This document shows positions 56,001 through 63,390 of a stretch of 64,000 nucleotides of DNA, piece by piece (the first letter of the stretch is position 1; every line of letters begins with the position of its first letter). This DNA is from Myotis daubentonii (taxonomy: Eukaryota; Chordata; Mammalia; Chiroptera; Vespertilionidae), in assembly GCF_963259705.1 (NCBI RefSeq), contig NC_081840.1, positions 2,841,562-2,905,561 of the forward strand, given 5' to 3'. The translations under genes and the position numbers were made by a program. The notes beneath the pieces are model-generated. The model searched no databases and had not been told where the DNA came from. It saw nothing but the letters and a program-made list of their open reading frames with translations.

Positions 56001-59000
56001 ATTTTTTCTCCCTTCTTTGAATACCAATAATATTTTACCAGCCTTGATAATGACTCAGTGAATTTAAATTTTAAACACTCACTTAATGGTAAAAATAAAA
56101 TACAGTATATGCACACTTCATTCTTTATAACCCAAGTCAGGTCTAGAAAACATTTATTCATCAGAAGTTATACAAACTACAGTAATGATTTATCTCTATG
56201 AGAATCCTGGGCCCATGATATTATGAAGACTTTGAGATTAGGGGCAACACCTTTCTGGTAAACCAAACTCTTTATGTACATTATCTCTGCTGTATTCCTC
56301 AGAACACCCTATGAAGTAGGTACTAAGGAAATGGATGCACAGGGAGGTTTTGTAACTTGCCCAAAGACACACAGCCAGCTTAGGCAGTGGCTCCAGAAAC
56401 TCTCCTCCTAACCTGCATGACCCTACCACCCTTACCTGTGATGGCTCCTATTCTATCTGCAATCTCTATAGCACTGGGCAAAGGCTTTTGTACCCAAAGC
56501 CAGTTAGTACAAGGTGGTGCTGGACCCATTTGAGGGGCTGGCAGCCACCTAGGCAGGAAGTGGGAACCAACACTTCCTGCTATTCAGTGAGCTCTTACCC
56601 ACAAATATCATCACCATTCATAGAGCAATCTTCAATTAATCTGCACTTGGCTTTTGCATTGGCAGGTTGCTTTCCCTTAGCGCCAATGCTATATGATTAG
56701 TCCCACTGCCCAGAGAGAGATGATTCCATTTCCTTTCAAATAATTTTTGTCAACTTCTTGGTGATAGTTCATCTCATTGAAAGCCACTTTTCCAGAATCA
56801 CAACTTCAATTTTCAAAATGTTAATAATATGGTCAGATCCATTACTTCTTTAGCAAGAGCTAAATTCTAAAGAATTATCAACAGTTCTTTAAATTTACTC
56901 TATGGAACCCGTGCCTCTCACTTACTTAGCAGAAAGGAGATGCACAAACTACTGAAGCCGATGCAACAGTGCTTTCTGTGTGTTCTCACACACAAATTCA
57001 AAACGAAGCCAATCTCTAGAGATGGTCCCCTTAAACAATGATCTCAAAATTCTCAGGTTGAACTTTTCAACATCCTTGGCAATTCTTCTTGTATATTTTC
57101 TCTCAACAGCAACCCATGTTTATTGCCTTGACAATTCTTCCTGTTAGTTTTATAATATTGCCTACAATTCACGCGAGTTCATTATAAAAGATGCACATGT
57201 CACACAGCATAGACTAAGTGGGTAGCATGTGAAAACCCAGCAGGGAGTTCAGGAGTCCTTCTATTCAGGGAAATCTTGGCCACCTGACTTTGTGTCTCTC
57301 CCCTCCAGACCTGAGGTCCTCAAGTTCAGAACAGAGACATGGCGCATAAAACACAGATATCTAATGGCTGACGGGCTACAGTTCTCTTCAACTCATTATG
57401 CACTGTACAAATAACTGGAAGAGTATGCGTTTATGAAATGCCACTGGACTATTCACTTAAAAATGGTAAAAATGGTAAATTTTATGTTACGTATTTTACC
57501 ACAATTAAAAGAAAGAAATAATATGCTTATTTTGGGAGGGGGAAAAAAGGCAAAATATATCTATTACTTTTTTCAATTTCCAAGCAAGCCACTTCCAGTC
57601 CTGTTCCCTCTAATCAAACAGTTAACCAACTGCAAATAACATCTATTGGGTTTCAAAAATGCAAGACAGCTAAACATTGGAAAGGCAAGAAAAAGCCTTC
57701 ACAGCAGCCCTACCCCTGTTCACTAAGAATTCCAAAGCTAATACAAATTCTCTACTTGAATTTTTAATTGACTAAAACAACATTTTGCATATATTCATTA
57801 TAGTAGATACATTAAAATACATTTTTCAAATATTTTATTGGATTGATAACCATACCTCACATTTGCTACTGGATCATGTGTCAGTTCAATAGCAGGTAGA
57901 AAGAAATATTTACAGAAAAATGATTTGGAAAAGAGCTCTATAATAAATTCACAGGTATCCAAAAATCGAAGTCTATTCCAATAACTTTTTCCTTGGCCCA
58001 GTTCTAAAAACAAAACCAAAAAATTAACATAAGTTTAATTTTTCCTACATGAAAATACATGACAGAATCAGACACAAAATCCATGGCACGTTTCTTTAAA
58101 CCCACAATTTATTTAGCAAATGCAAGAGATAAGAGGAAAAAAATCATATTATATACCTCAGGTTTGTAGACCCCCCCAAGTTAATAATACCTCAAAAAAC
58201 AGAAAAAATCTATTAAACATTGCATTCGATCCCATGAGCATTTAGTAAATATCGAATGACTACATCTACTATTTTTGATCACCCACTATGTGCTAAGTGC
58301 TTTAAACATATTATCTCCTTCAATCCTGGAAAACAATCCAATGGGATAAGCACATAATTATCCCTCCTAAAAGATAAAGATACTGAGGTTCAAAGACATT
58401 ACAGTCGCAGAGCAGGTTAAGTGCAGAGCTAGAATTCAAACGCAGATATGTATAACTTCAAAACCTTTCAGCAACCAAATTAACTGTTTTCTTCCTTGTT
58501 TCCTTAAAAATGCATTGAAGTGAATAGTCATATGTAAATACAATATTATTAAATTACAGAATTAAAATAATTGGGATCAAATTAAAAGAATAATTTTCTT
58601 CCTTATTATATAAATGTTCAAAGGCAACATTTTTAATATTTAAAACCAAAATAGAATCTTCTTTTAAAATAAAAAATTTTAGCCCTGGCCAGGTAGCTCA
58701 TGGGTGAGAGCATGGTGCCCATACACCAAGGCTGTGGGTTTGACCCCCAGTCAGGGCACATATAAGAATCAACCAATGAATATGTAAATAAGTGGGATAA
58801 CAAATTTATGTTTCTCTTTTCTCCTCTCTCACTCTAAAGTCAATCAATAAAAATAAATCAATAAAACATTTTAAATGTAAGGTCCTACCCAATAAAAAAT
58901 AAAAATGTAATTAAAATAGACTAAAAAATGAAACATTAAAGTATACTAAGCATAACTTCATAAATGAAATTTTATGTACTCTAACGTTTTGAAAAGCGGC

Positions 59001-60016
59001 AATCTATACTTAAAATGGTAAACTCCAATAACCAGAAAATCTCTTTACCTGCCTATACTGGACAACAGTTTAATAAAAGCTTAAAAACATGATTATCAAA
59101 GCAAGTATACAATAATTAACAAATTCGCTAAGGAGATACAGATGTAGGCCACTATTTTTAGAATTAACACTTCCACTAAAGCAGTGGTTCTCAACCTTCC
59201 TAATGCATACAGTTCCTCATGTTGTGGTGACCCCCAATTTCATTGTTACAAATTGAATATAATTAAAGCATAGTGATTAATCACAAAAACAATATGTAAT
59301 TATATATGTGTTTTCCGATGGTCTTAGGCGACCCCTGTGAAAGGGTCGTTCGACCCCCAAAGGGGTCGCGACCCACAGGTTGAGAACCGCTGCACTAAAG
59401 GTTTTTGTCTTGATTTTGGCCCTTAGCAAATTAAAATAAATTTACATTTGTTAATTGACTTAATTTTTAACATATTATAAGCCACCTAAACTCACAGATT
59501 CACATTTATTCAACTCTATTCAAAAAAACCCTCACTGTTAATATTGAAAATAGAAAGATAAATGCTTAGATACATGGATATTCTTTTTATATTTTAGTTT
59601 CAAATTATTTTTCATTAGGGGAGAAACTAGGCTTTCAACAAAAGTATACATATTTTAAGTTTTTGACTGCAGAAATTCACACACAAAAAAAGGCCCAGAA
59701 TAATTATTGCTTTCATTCATCACAGCTCTGATCCTGTCATATGAATTTCTAAAACAAACTAAAAATTACTTGTAAGACTCAAACACAAACACTCTAGGTA
59801 TTACCAACATCAGCTTAACTACTCATGGCAAAATGATACATAAGTCAGAGATAATTAAGACCATCTAATTTGTTTACCTTTTTTCAAAATAATAGACAAT
59901 GATTACTCACGTTCAATTAATTTTTGAATGACCTCAAGTCTCTGTTCTTGTTTACGATTATAACGTAGAAAAATGCATAAAGTTCGTGAAGCTGCCTTTT
60001 GGACAGGTAAGACTTT
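40978..60016 (-). CDS. PPP4R4: PPP4R4, C-terminal exons (gene partial)
   Basis: Regulatory subunit 4 of protein phosphatase 4, a cytosolic HEAT-repeat protein that binds the catalytic subunit PPP4C. The exons in this window code for about 327 C-terminal residues; human PPP4R4 is about 870, so the N-terminal HEAT repeats lie beyond 64 kb. In coding order the exons are 59911-60016, 57856-58003, 53912-54056, 49880-49921, 49718-49792, 46196-46262, 45696-45779, 45314-45407, 44759-44829, 43472-43588, a tentative 10-base exon 43246-43255, and 40978-41002 with TAA. All phases agree. Visible parts are the last helical repeats (LFSKSFFCKYFFLPAIEL, MKLCYLLPKVKSTL), a charged coiled coil (KDLLDQEKEREELLLLEM), then a Ser/Thr/Pro-rich tail with KKSKLIRSQS and a C-terminal KSRKSNP. 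It is convergent with SERPINA10. Confidence 0.9.
41010..41128. repeat. purine-rich tract (polypyrimidine on minus strand)
   Basis: About 120 bases of almost pure A/G on the plus strand. On the coding strand of PPP4R4 this is the pyrimidine tract just before the terminal exon. Confidence 0.85.
41150..43240 (-). other. PPP4R4 last intron, mostly AT-rich
   Basis: No other exon recognised. A MIR-like piece (minus) lies at about 42195-42330 (CCGACGAGACATGAGGCCC). AT-palindromic sequence lies near 41858-41900. Confidence 0.4.
43246..43255 (-). CDS. PPP4R4: tentative 10-base PPP4R4 micro-exon
   Basis: Minus strand reads GGCAAAG then ACACGGCAAC then GTAAGG. Using the AG just before ACACGG gives a 10-base exon (Asp-Thr-Ala-Thr across its joins) with exactly the phase needed between the exon at 43472-43588 and the terminal exon. 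The polypyrimidine tract is poor. Part of GCAAAG may be exonic if the true acceptor is non-canonical. Confidence 0.25.
43472..43588 (-). CDS. PPP4R4: PPP4R4 exon (DSFRTRNATS...)
   Basis: Acceptor TTCCTTTCAG, donor GTGGAG/GTAAAG. The 117 bases code for DSFRTRNATSLPPSFSPNTP through NSVDPKSSG. Confidence 0.88.
43650..44330 (-). mobile_element. L1 3'-UTR remnant
   Basis: On the plus strand the complement of L1 3'-UTR text is seen: AGTGGAATTGCTGGGTCAC, GATGAATAAAGCTGCTCTAA, ACTGGTACTCCATTGTATGG. Old and noncoding, in a PPP4R4 intron. Confidence 0.7.
44759..44829 (-). CDS. PPP4R4: PPP4R4 Ser/Thr-rich exon
   Basis: Acceptor CTTTTCCAG, donor TAACTG/GTAAGT. The 71 bases code for KTSTAAYTPSASGLAKTSMI and SLT. 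The plus-strand open frame over the same bases is only its shadow. Confidence 0.85.
45008..45088 (-). mobile_element. 5' fragment of a VES-type SINE
   Basis: Only the tRNA-like head remains: TGTGCCCTTGACCGGGAATT, then CACTGAACTAACTGGCCAGG. Confidence 0.8.
45314..45407 (-). CDS. PPP4R4: PPP4R4 exon (KEIKKSKLIRSQS...)
   Basis: Acceptor GTTACTCTAG, donor GTGCTAG/GTATGA. The 94 bases code for KEIKKSKLIRSQSINNQAFH and on to GNLDKCA. Phases match both neighbours. Confidence 0.9.
45696..45779 (-). CDS. PPP4R4: PPP4R4 exon (RRDIKTPTALPK...)
   Basis: Acceptor TTATTTTAG, donor TCAGCAA/GTAAGA. The 84 bases code for RDIKTPTALPKSIPIAVPGP and on to SSSTPSA, a Pro/Ser-rich tail segment. Confidence 0.88.
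46196..46262 (-). CDS. PPP4R4: PPP4R4 exon (EQLEKEKQQ...)
   Basis: Acceptor TAATAATAG, donor AAGAAAC/GTAAGT. The 67 bases code for EQLEKEKQQEGRPVNEKTFE plus KK and the first base of an Arg codon. Confidence 0.88.
46615..46805 (-). mobile_element. VES-type SINE
   Basis: Complementary head CCACTGAGCCACCTGGC, core, GA-rich stretch and T-rich tail. In a PPP4R4 intron. Confidence 0.88.
46882..46937 (+). mobile_element. very short L1 3'-end insertion
   Basis: A 56-base G-rich fragment with a poly(A) tail sits between perfect copies of AAAAGATGTCTTATTG (46866-46881 and 46938-46953), a clean 16-bp target duplication. Confidence 0.8.
46950..47160 (+). repeat. old L1-type 3'-UTR remnant
   Basis: Text such as TTGAAGTATAATATACATAG and ACAGCTCAATAAATTTTCCC is widespread in mammalian L1M-type repeats. 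Orientation is uncertain. Confidence 0.45.
47257..47525 (+). mobile_element. VES-type SINE
   Basis: Head AGCCCTGGCTGGTGTGGCTT, GTGGGTTCAATTCCTGGTC, and a long CT-rich stretch ending in an A-rich tail. Confidence 0.85.
47979..48409 (+). mobile_element. hAT element interrupted by a SINE
   Basis: Inverted ends CAGTCCTCAAACT and AGTTTGAGGACCCCTG, with the perfect 8-bp duplication CTATGAGA on both sides. A VES SINE sits inside. Confidence 0.92.
48127..48346 (+). mobile_element. young VES-type SINE nested in hAT
   Basis: Well-preserved head GCCGAAACCGGTTTGGCTC, B box GGTTCAATTCC and A-rich tail. AACGGA at each side continues the hAT sequence. It is very similar to 49120-49340. Confidence 0.92.
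48425..48538 (+). mobile_element. 5'-truncated L1 3' end
   Basis: A G-rich tract and AATACTTTAAACAATAAAAT tail between copies of AGTAAAGGAGGCT (about 48421 and 48539), a target duplication. Confidence 0.75.
48770..49010 (+). repeat. L1 3'-UTR remnant
   Basis: Typical old-L1 3' end: TTTGATTGTGGTGATGGTTT, CGTACACCTAAAATATATGC, ATGTCAATAATACTTAAAT. Confidence 0.6.
49080..49579 (+). mobile_element. VES-type SINE split by another VES
   Basis: Head GCCCTGGCTGGTTTACTCAG before the interruption and GGCTGTGGGTTCAACTTCC after it, ending in a CT-rich stretch and poly(A). Confidence 0.88.
49120..49340 (+). mobile_element. young VES-type SINE nested in older VES
   Basis: Bounded by perfect copies of AAAGCATCAGCCCA (49106-49119 and 49341-49354), a 14-bp target duplication. 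The head CCAAAACCGGTTTGGCTTAG matches the insertion at 48127. Confidence 0.95.
49718..49792 (-). CDS. PPP4R4: PPP4R4 coiled-coil exon
   Basis: Acceptor TTAAACTTAG, donor GAAATG/GTATGT. The 75 bases code for FQNKFYEKDLLDQEKEREEL and on to LLLEM, a charged coiled-coil segment. Confidence 0.9.
49880..49921 (-). CDS. PPP4R4: PPP4R4 42-base exon
   Basis: Acceptor TCTTTACAG, donor GATGCT/GTAAGT. Codes for TVLELDRMEMSMDA, the start of the coiled coil. Too short to show as an open frame on its own. Confidence 0.88.
50166..50385 (+). mobile_element. VES-type SINE
   Basis: Head GCCTGGCCGGTGTGGTTCAG, core CCCCAGTGTGGGG, and end AAATCAATAAAAATA. Confidence 0.88.
50400..51585 (-). other. PPP4R4 intron, AT-rich
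   Basis: No exon or clear repeat recognised in this stretch. Confidence 0.35.
51594..51781 (-). mobile_element. VES-type SINE
   Basis: Complementary head (AACCAAACCAGCTAGGGC), GTGCCCTTGACCAGAATTG, GA-rich stretch and TTGTTGTTGTTAATCC tail. Confidence 0.85.
51822..52174 (-). mobile_element. Helitron (non-autonomous)
   Basis: On the minus strand it begins TCCTATATAATAAAAGCC and ends CCTCTAG (plus-strand CTAG at 51822), with a GTGCACGAATCCGTG hairpin near the 3' end. It contains the CAGGGGGCAGATG motif shared with the other Helitrons here. Confidence 0.9.
52226..52477 (+). mobile_element. piggyBac-like MITE
   Basis: TTAA occurs at both edges (52226-52229 and 52474-52477), and the inner ends CCCCTAGAGTG and CATTCAAAGGG are loosely inverted. 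TTAA duplication is the piggyBac hallmark, and piggyBac elements are active in vesper bats. About 250 bases, noncoding. Confidence 0.55.
52605..52720 (+). repeat. MIR SINE remnant
   Basis: MIR-like order: CTCTAGTCCTATTTCTGTCC, TATGATCTTAAGCAGACAC, ATCTCTAGGTCTAGATC. Confidence 0.5.
52914..53488 (-). mobile_element. Tc1/mariner-type element with long inverted repeats
   Basis: TA flanks both ends (52912-52913 and 53489-53490). The terminal inverted repeats start AAGGGTGTCCC and stay complementary for well over 100 bases (both contain AAAACACAGG and TATACAGTAT). Between them the minus strand codes for part of a DDE transposase catalytic domain: NFDEAHFHLDGLVNRQHCRI, PQRVTVWCGFGAGGII and FFFENAAAQAVTVNGARYRD. 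The N-terminal DNA-binding region, the second catalytic Asp and the last acidic residue are missing, so this is a deletion derivative that cannot encode transposase. Confidence 0.9.
53020..53286 (-). pseudogene. transposase DDE-domain fragment
   Basis: An 88-codon open frame inside the mariner-type element. DEAHFHLDG carries the first catalytic Asp; the HPQRVTVWCG stretch and GGIIRPFFFEN are conserved in this branch of the IS630/Tc1/mariner superfamily. The frame runs out into the inverted repeat before the second catalytic residue. Confidence 0.85.
53648..53856 (-). mobile_element. VES-type SINE
   Basis: Complementary head AACTGAGCCACACCAGCCAG, TGCCCTGACCGGGAATCAA, and the GA-rich stretch. 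It lies 56 bases from a PPP4R4 donor site. Confidence 0.88.
53912..54056 (-). CDS. PPP4R4: PPP4R4 internal exon (MKLCYLLPKV...)
   Basis: Acceptor TTTATTATAG, donor AAAAGA/GTAAGT. The 145 bases code for MKLCYLLPKVKSTLKIPEDK through VLAIVKR. Confidence 0.93.
54170..54795 (+). repeat. ancient interspersed repeat, family uncertain
   Basis: Text such as TCATGGAGCTTACATGCTAG, GGTGGTCAGAGAGGATTTC and TGACATTTAAGCAAAGACC is a common ancient mammalian repeat pattern (probably L2-like). It continues after the SINE, to about 55690. Confidence 0.45.
54808..55013 (-). mobile_element. VES-type SINE
   Basis: Complementary head CACTGAGCCAAACCAACCAG, core CCCCCACTGGGGATC and GA-rich stretch. Inserted into the ancient repeat around it. 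Confidence 0.88.
55015..55690 (+). repeat. continuation of ancient repeat, family uncertain
   Basis: GACTGCAGATGGCCAAGGAC, TGGAGAAGACCTCAGGAGC and TCTTCAGCATATGGATGAT fit the same old repeat pattern as before the SINE. Confidence 0.4.
55700..57840 (-). other. PPP4R4 intron
   Basis: No exon recognised. A MIR-like piece (minus) lies at 56260-56425 (CACCCTATGAAGTAGGTAC, TAACTTGCCCAAAGACACAC). The rest is unique or too diverged to name. Confidence 0.4.
57856..58003 (-). CDS. PPP4R4: PPP4R4 internal exon (LGQGKSYWNRL...)
   Basis: Acceptor TTGTTTTTAG, donor GTGAG/GTATGG. The 148 bases code for LGQGKSYWNRLRFLDTCEF through DPVANVR. Phase 1 in, phase 2 out. Confidence 0.92.
58255..58450 (-). repeat. 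MIR SINE remnant
   Basis: Complement of the MIR core: CACTATGTGCTAAGTGCTTT, ATCTCCTTCAATCCTGG, GATACTGAGGTTCAAAGAC, AGAGCTAGAATTCAAACGC. Confidence 0.65.
58682..58880 (+). mobile_element. VES-type SINE
   Basis: Head AGCCCTGGCCAGGTAGCTCA, GTGGGTTTGACCCCCAGTC, and an A-rich tail with CAATAAAAATAAATC. Confidence 0.82.
59182..59392 (-). mobile_element. non-autonomous hAT element
   Basis: The ends CAGTGGTTCTCAACC and GGTTGAGAACCGCTG are flanked by the perfect duplication CACTAAAG. Opposite in orientation to the related copies at 3873 and 38681. Confidence 0.93.
59400..59905 (-). other. PPP4R4 intron, AT-rich
   Basis: Nothing recognised beyond the flanking hAT element and the exon that follows. 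Confidence 0.35.
59911..60016 (-). CDS. PPP4R4: PPP4R4 internal exon (KVLPVQKAAS...)
   Basis: Acceptor TTTCTTTAAG, donor GAAC/GTGAGT. The 106 bases code for KVLPVQKAASRTLCIFLRYN and onward to LIE plus the first base of a Gln codon. The next upstream exon is outside the window. Confidence 0.9.
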
Positions 60017-60019
60017 CTT

Positions 60020-60705
60020 AAAGAAAGAAGAAAGACAATTAAACTAGTCTATTAGTATATATTCTGAATAAGTTGGCCCCACAAATCAATTTTAAGTTAT
60101 TGAGTAAAAGAGCAGTGTAATCTGCTTCTCAAATCACTGTACTCATATCCCTCTGATGTGTCTTCATAATTTAATGTTAATATCATTCAGGCAAATCAAC
60201 TAATACATCACATTACAAAGTTAATTTAATTTGGCACGATCATTTCCATATCATCCAGATTTGATTCATATTTAACTGTCATTTTCTTGCCACTTCATCA
60301 TACGTGACAATCTCCCCAAATACATTCTCTTAGTCATTCCCTGAACCTGACACTCGTTTATTCAACAAACTTTAGCTAGAACATTCCCTGCCTCAGGTAC
60401 ATCACTAAAAATGTGCCACTTCTAAAATATAAATTTAGAGATTCCCATGATCAGGTATGTTCTTCAATCCTTCTGGCTCACTTCTGGCTCTTCAACCTCC
60501 ATGCCATTGACTGAGATCCCTGGTCCATGACACAGATAAAACTTAGAATCCAAAGGTCACCATGTCACTCTTACAGGGTACTAAATGCTGTTGTCCTTTG
60601 AATTTGTCACACCACTGGGAACAACCTCAATTCTAAATGAATTCAACCATCCACCTATATCAGGTTCGGGTTCAAGATACTTGTTAGAGAAAAATTTCTT
60701 AACCA
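60020..60705 (-). other. PPP4R4 intron, AT-rich
   Basis: Nothing recognised; no further PPP4R4 exon found between here and the end of the window. Confidence 0.4.
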
Positions 60706-60711
60706 GATATA

Positions 60712-60840
60712 AAGGGTAGGGCAAAAGTAGTTTTACAGTTGTTCATATGGAAAAATAATACAATAATTAATACATAATAATACAAGAATAAACTCTGTTT
60801 TGCATACTCACAACTGTAAACCTACTTTTACCCCACCCTG
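60712..60840. mobile_element. mariner-type MITE
   Basis: TA on both sides (60710-60711, 60841-60842). The inverted ends AGGGTAGGGCAAAAGTAG and CTACTTTTACCCCACCCT extend through TTTACAGTTGT. The 129 bases are noncoding and unrelated to the larger element at 52914. Confidence 0.88.
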
Positions 60841-60885
60841 TATTGCGTCCAGTATAAGTTCATGTTCACCATCTTGGCTTACATA

Positions 60886-61063
60886 TCCTATATAATAGAA
60901 GGCTAATATGCACATTGTCCCCTCGACCAGGAGATCGATCAGGGGGCAAGGCAGCCGGCCAACCGCCCGTGGTCTCCCCCAGACCTGCCCAGCCCAATCG
61001 GCCCCAATCGTGGCAGGCCAGCTGGACCTCACCCTTGCATAAATTCATGCACTAGGCCTCTAG
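60886..61063 (+). mobile_element. mini-Helitron
   Basis: Starts TCCTATATAATAGAAGGC and ends GCATAAATTCATGCACTAGG then CCTCTAG, with the TGCATAAATTCATGCA hairpin just before the end. Confidence 0.92.
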
Positions 61064-61181
61064 TAAGCATTATAATATTCAATTTTTGAAGATTCAGATT
61101 ATTATAATGGGGAGCTTTGAAATTCAAGTAGGATAAAGCTTTACATTGCTGAGAGAATATTGGCTGCTATCTCATCTCATC

Positions 61182-61265
61182 TCTCTATATAAAAGCCTAA
61201 GTGACCGGCCAGCCACTAGGACATGCAATGACCATCAGGGGGCAGACGGTCAATGCACAGGCATG
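61182..61265 (+). mobile_element. Helitron 5'-end fragment
   Basis: TCTATATAAAAGCCTAAGTG, then ACCATCAGGGGGCAGACGG. The sequence switches to L1 3'-end text (GAACAGACTGATGAATCTC) at about 61265. Confidence 0.7.
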
Positions 61266-61353
61266 GAAACCTGGAACAGACTGATGAATCTCAGAGGGAA
61301 GGGAGGAATGGGGGTAGAGAGGGAAGAGATTAATCAAAGATCATACATGCATC

Positions 61354-61524
61354 CTAGAGGCCTGGTGCACGGATTCATGCACCAATGGGGTCCCTCGACC
61401 TGGCCTACAGGGACTGGGCTGAAACCAGCTCTCTGATATCCCCTGAGGGATCCCAGATTGCAAGAGGGCGCAGGCCAGGCTGAGGGACCCCAACGGGGTA
61501 CCAATCTATGCACCAGGCTTCTAG
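61354..61524. mobile_element. two Helitron 3' ends in inverted orientation
   Basis: The left edge CTAGAGGCCTGGTGCACGG is a minus-strand Helitron 3' end; the right edge TGCACCAGGCTTCTAG is a plus-strand 3' end. The segment between contains GGGGTCCCTCGACCTGGCC facing a similar complement near 61480-61500. Confidence 0.75.
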
Positions 61525-61795
61525 GATTTTATAAAACTCTTTCCATTATATGACATACTATTCTGTGTGGTGTTTTTAATATATTGAATGTAAAAAAGAA
61601 ATGTTCACTACAAATTAGAACAGTAAATTTAGAAGTACACATAAACAGAAATATCACAAAATTTGAAAACAAAATTTAGATACATGAACTAAGTAAAAGC
61701 ATGTTATTCTTTCCTTTCATTTTGTGTATACAATAGGATTTCAAATGAATATTTACTACTTACATGAAAATACAGATATTTTGTACTTAACAGTA

Positions 61796-62330
61796 TCCTA
61801 TCTAATAAAAGAGAAACATGGTAATTAGCATACAACCGCTACCCTTCCCATTGGCTAATCAGGGCGATATGCAAATTAACTGTCAGCTAAGATGGCGGCT
61901 GGCAGCCAGGCAGCTTGCAACTAACATGAGGCTTGCTTGCTTCAGTGACAGAGGAAACCAACGTTCCCCGCCTGCCTTGCCGGCCTCTGAGCCTGCAGTT
62001 TGAAACATTGTAACAAATATAGAAGCTAAACAAAACCCCAGAAACCTGCTTTCAGCGAGCCGGGATCTCAGAGCTGGAGTTATACATTGTTTCGATTATA
62101 GAACCCAAACAAACGAGATACCTGCTTTCAGCAGCAGAGGCCTCAGAGCTGGAGCCAGAACTAAAATTGGCCCAGAATAAAAAAAAAAGAAAGAAAAAAA
62201 GGAGCAGTTGGGAGCTTCAGCCCTCAGACCCTTACCCAGACAGGCCAGGCACCCCAGTGGGGACCCCCACCCTGATCCAGGACACCCTTCAGGGCAAACC
62301 AGCCAGCCCCACCCATGTACCAGGCCTCTA
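61796..62330 (+). mobile_element. Helitron, first of a head-to-tail series
   Basis: Starts TCCTATCTAATAAAAGAG, contains ATTGGCTAATCAGGGCGA and AGATGGCGGCTGGCAGCC, and ends TGTACCAGGCCTCTA directly against the next element's TCCTATATAG. Confidence 0.85.
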
Positions 62331-63390
62331 TCCTATATAGTTAAAGGGTAATATGCCTCCCAGCACCGGGATCAGCGGAGCCAAGAGGCCTCCCGGCACT
62401 GGGATCAGCGTGACAGGGGGCAGTGCCCAAACCCCCTGATCATCCTGTGGCTCTGTGTGTGGCAGGGGGCAGGGCCACAACCTCCCTATCCGCCCTGCTC
62501 TGTTCGTGACAGGGGAAGGCACCCCAACCTCCTGATCAGCCCTGCTCTGTGCCTGATAGGGGGGAGCTCCCCAACCCCCTGATCGCCCTGCGGCTCTGTG
62601 TGTGACAGGGTGCGGCGCCCCAACCCCCTGATCGGCCCTGCTCTGTGTGTGACAGGGTGCAGCGCCCCAACCCCCCCGCCCCCACGGGCCCTGCGCTGTG
62701 TGTGACAGGGTAGAGCCATAACCTCCCCATCGGCCCTGCCCTGAGTGTGAGAGTGGCGGCGCCCCAACCCCCTGATCAGCCCTGCTCTGTGTGTGACAGG
62801 GGGCGGTGCCCCAACTCCCCTATCGGCCCTACTCTGTGAGTGACAGGGTGGAGCTCCCCAACCTCCTGATGGGCTCTGCTCTGTGCGTGACAGGGGGGGA
62901 GCTCCCCAACCCCCTGACCGACCCTGCTCTGTGCGTGACAGGGTAAGGAGCCCCAACCTCCCTGATGGGCCCTGCTCTGTGCGTGACAGGGGGCAGTGCC
63001 CCAACCCCCTGATTGGCCCTGCTCTGTGCGTGACAGGGGGTGGCACCACAACCTCCCCATGGACCCTGCCTTGAGTGTGACAGGTGGCGGTGCCCCAACC
63101 CCCTAATCGGCCCTACCCTGAGCGTGACTGAGGGTGGCATCGCAACCTCCTGATCCGCCCTGCTCTGTGCATGACAGGGGGCGGCGCCCCAACTCCCCAA
63201 TCGGCCCTGCTCTGAGCCCGACCAGGGGCTGCACCTAGGGATTGGGCCTGCCCTCTGCCACCCAGGAGCAGGCCTAAGCCAGCAGGGCGTTATCTCCCGA
63301 GGGGTCCCAGACTGCGAGAGGGCACAGGCCAGGCTGAGGGACCCCCTGTTCCCCCCCGAGTGCACAATTTTTTGTGCACCAGGCCTCTAG
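62331..63390 (+). mobile_element. Helitron carrying a minisatellite
   Basis: Starts TCCTATATAGTTAAAGGG. The middle is the 62403-63228 tandem repeat. The end has the hairpin GTGCACAATTTTTTGTGCAC (63360-63379) followed by CAGGCCTCTAG at 63380-63390. The next element starts at the very next base. Confidence 0.92.
62403..63228. repeat. ~47-bp minisatellite, about 17 units
   Basis: Units begin CCCCAACCCCCTGATCGG and end GTGTGTGACAGGGGGCGGCG with scattered substitutions and small length changes. It gives spurious long open frames on the minus strand (187 and 178 codons). Confidence 0.93.

Noticed and set aside
62486..63365. Long minus-strand frames with repeated THRAGP/SRTEQG units
   Set aside because: They come from the ~47-bp minisatellite inside a Helitron. 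The unit length and composition explain the open frames; no domain is visible.
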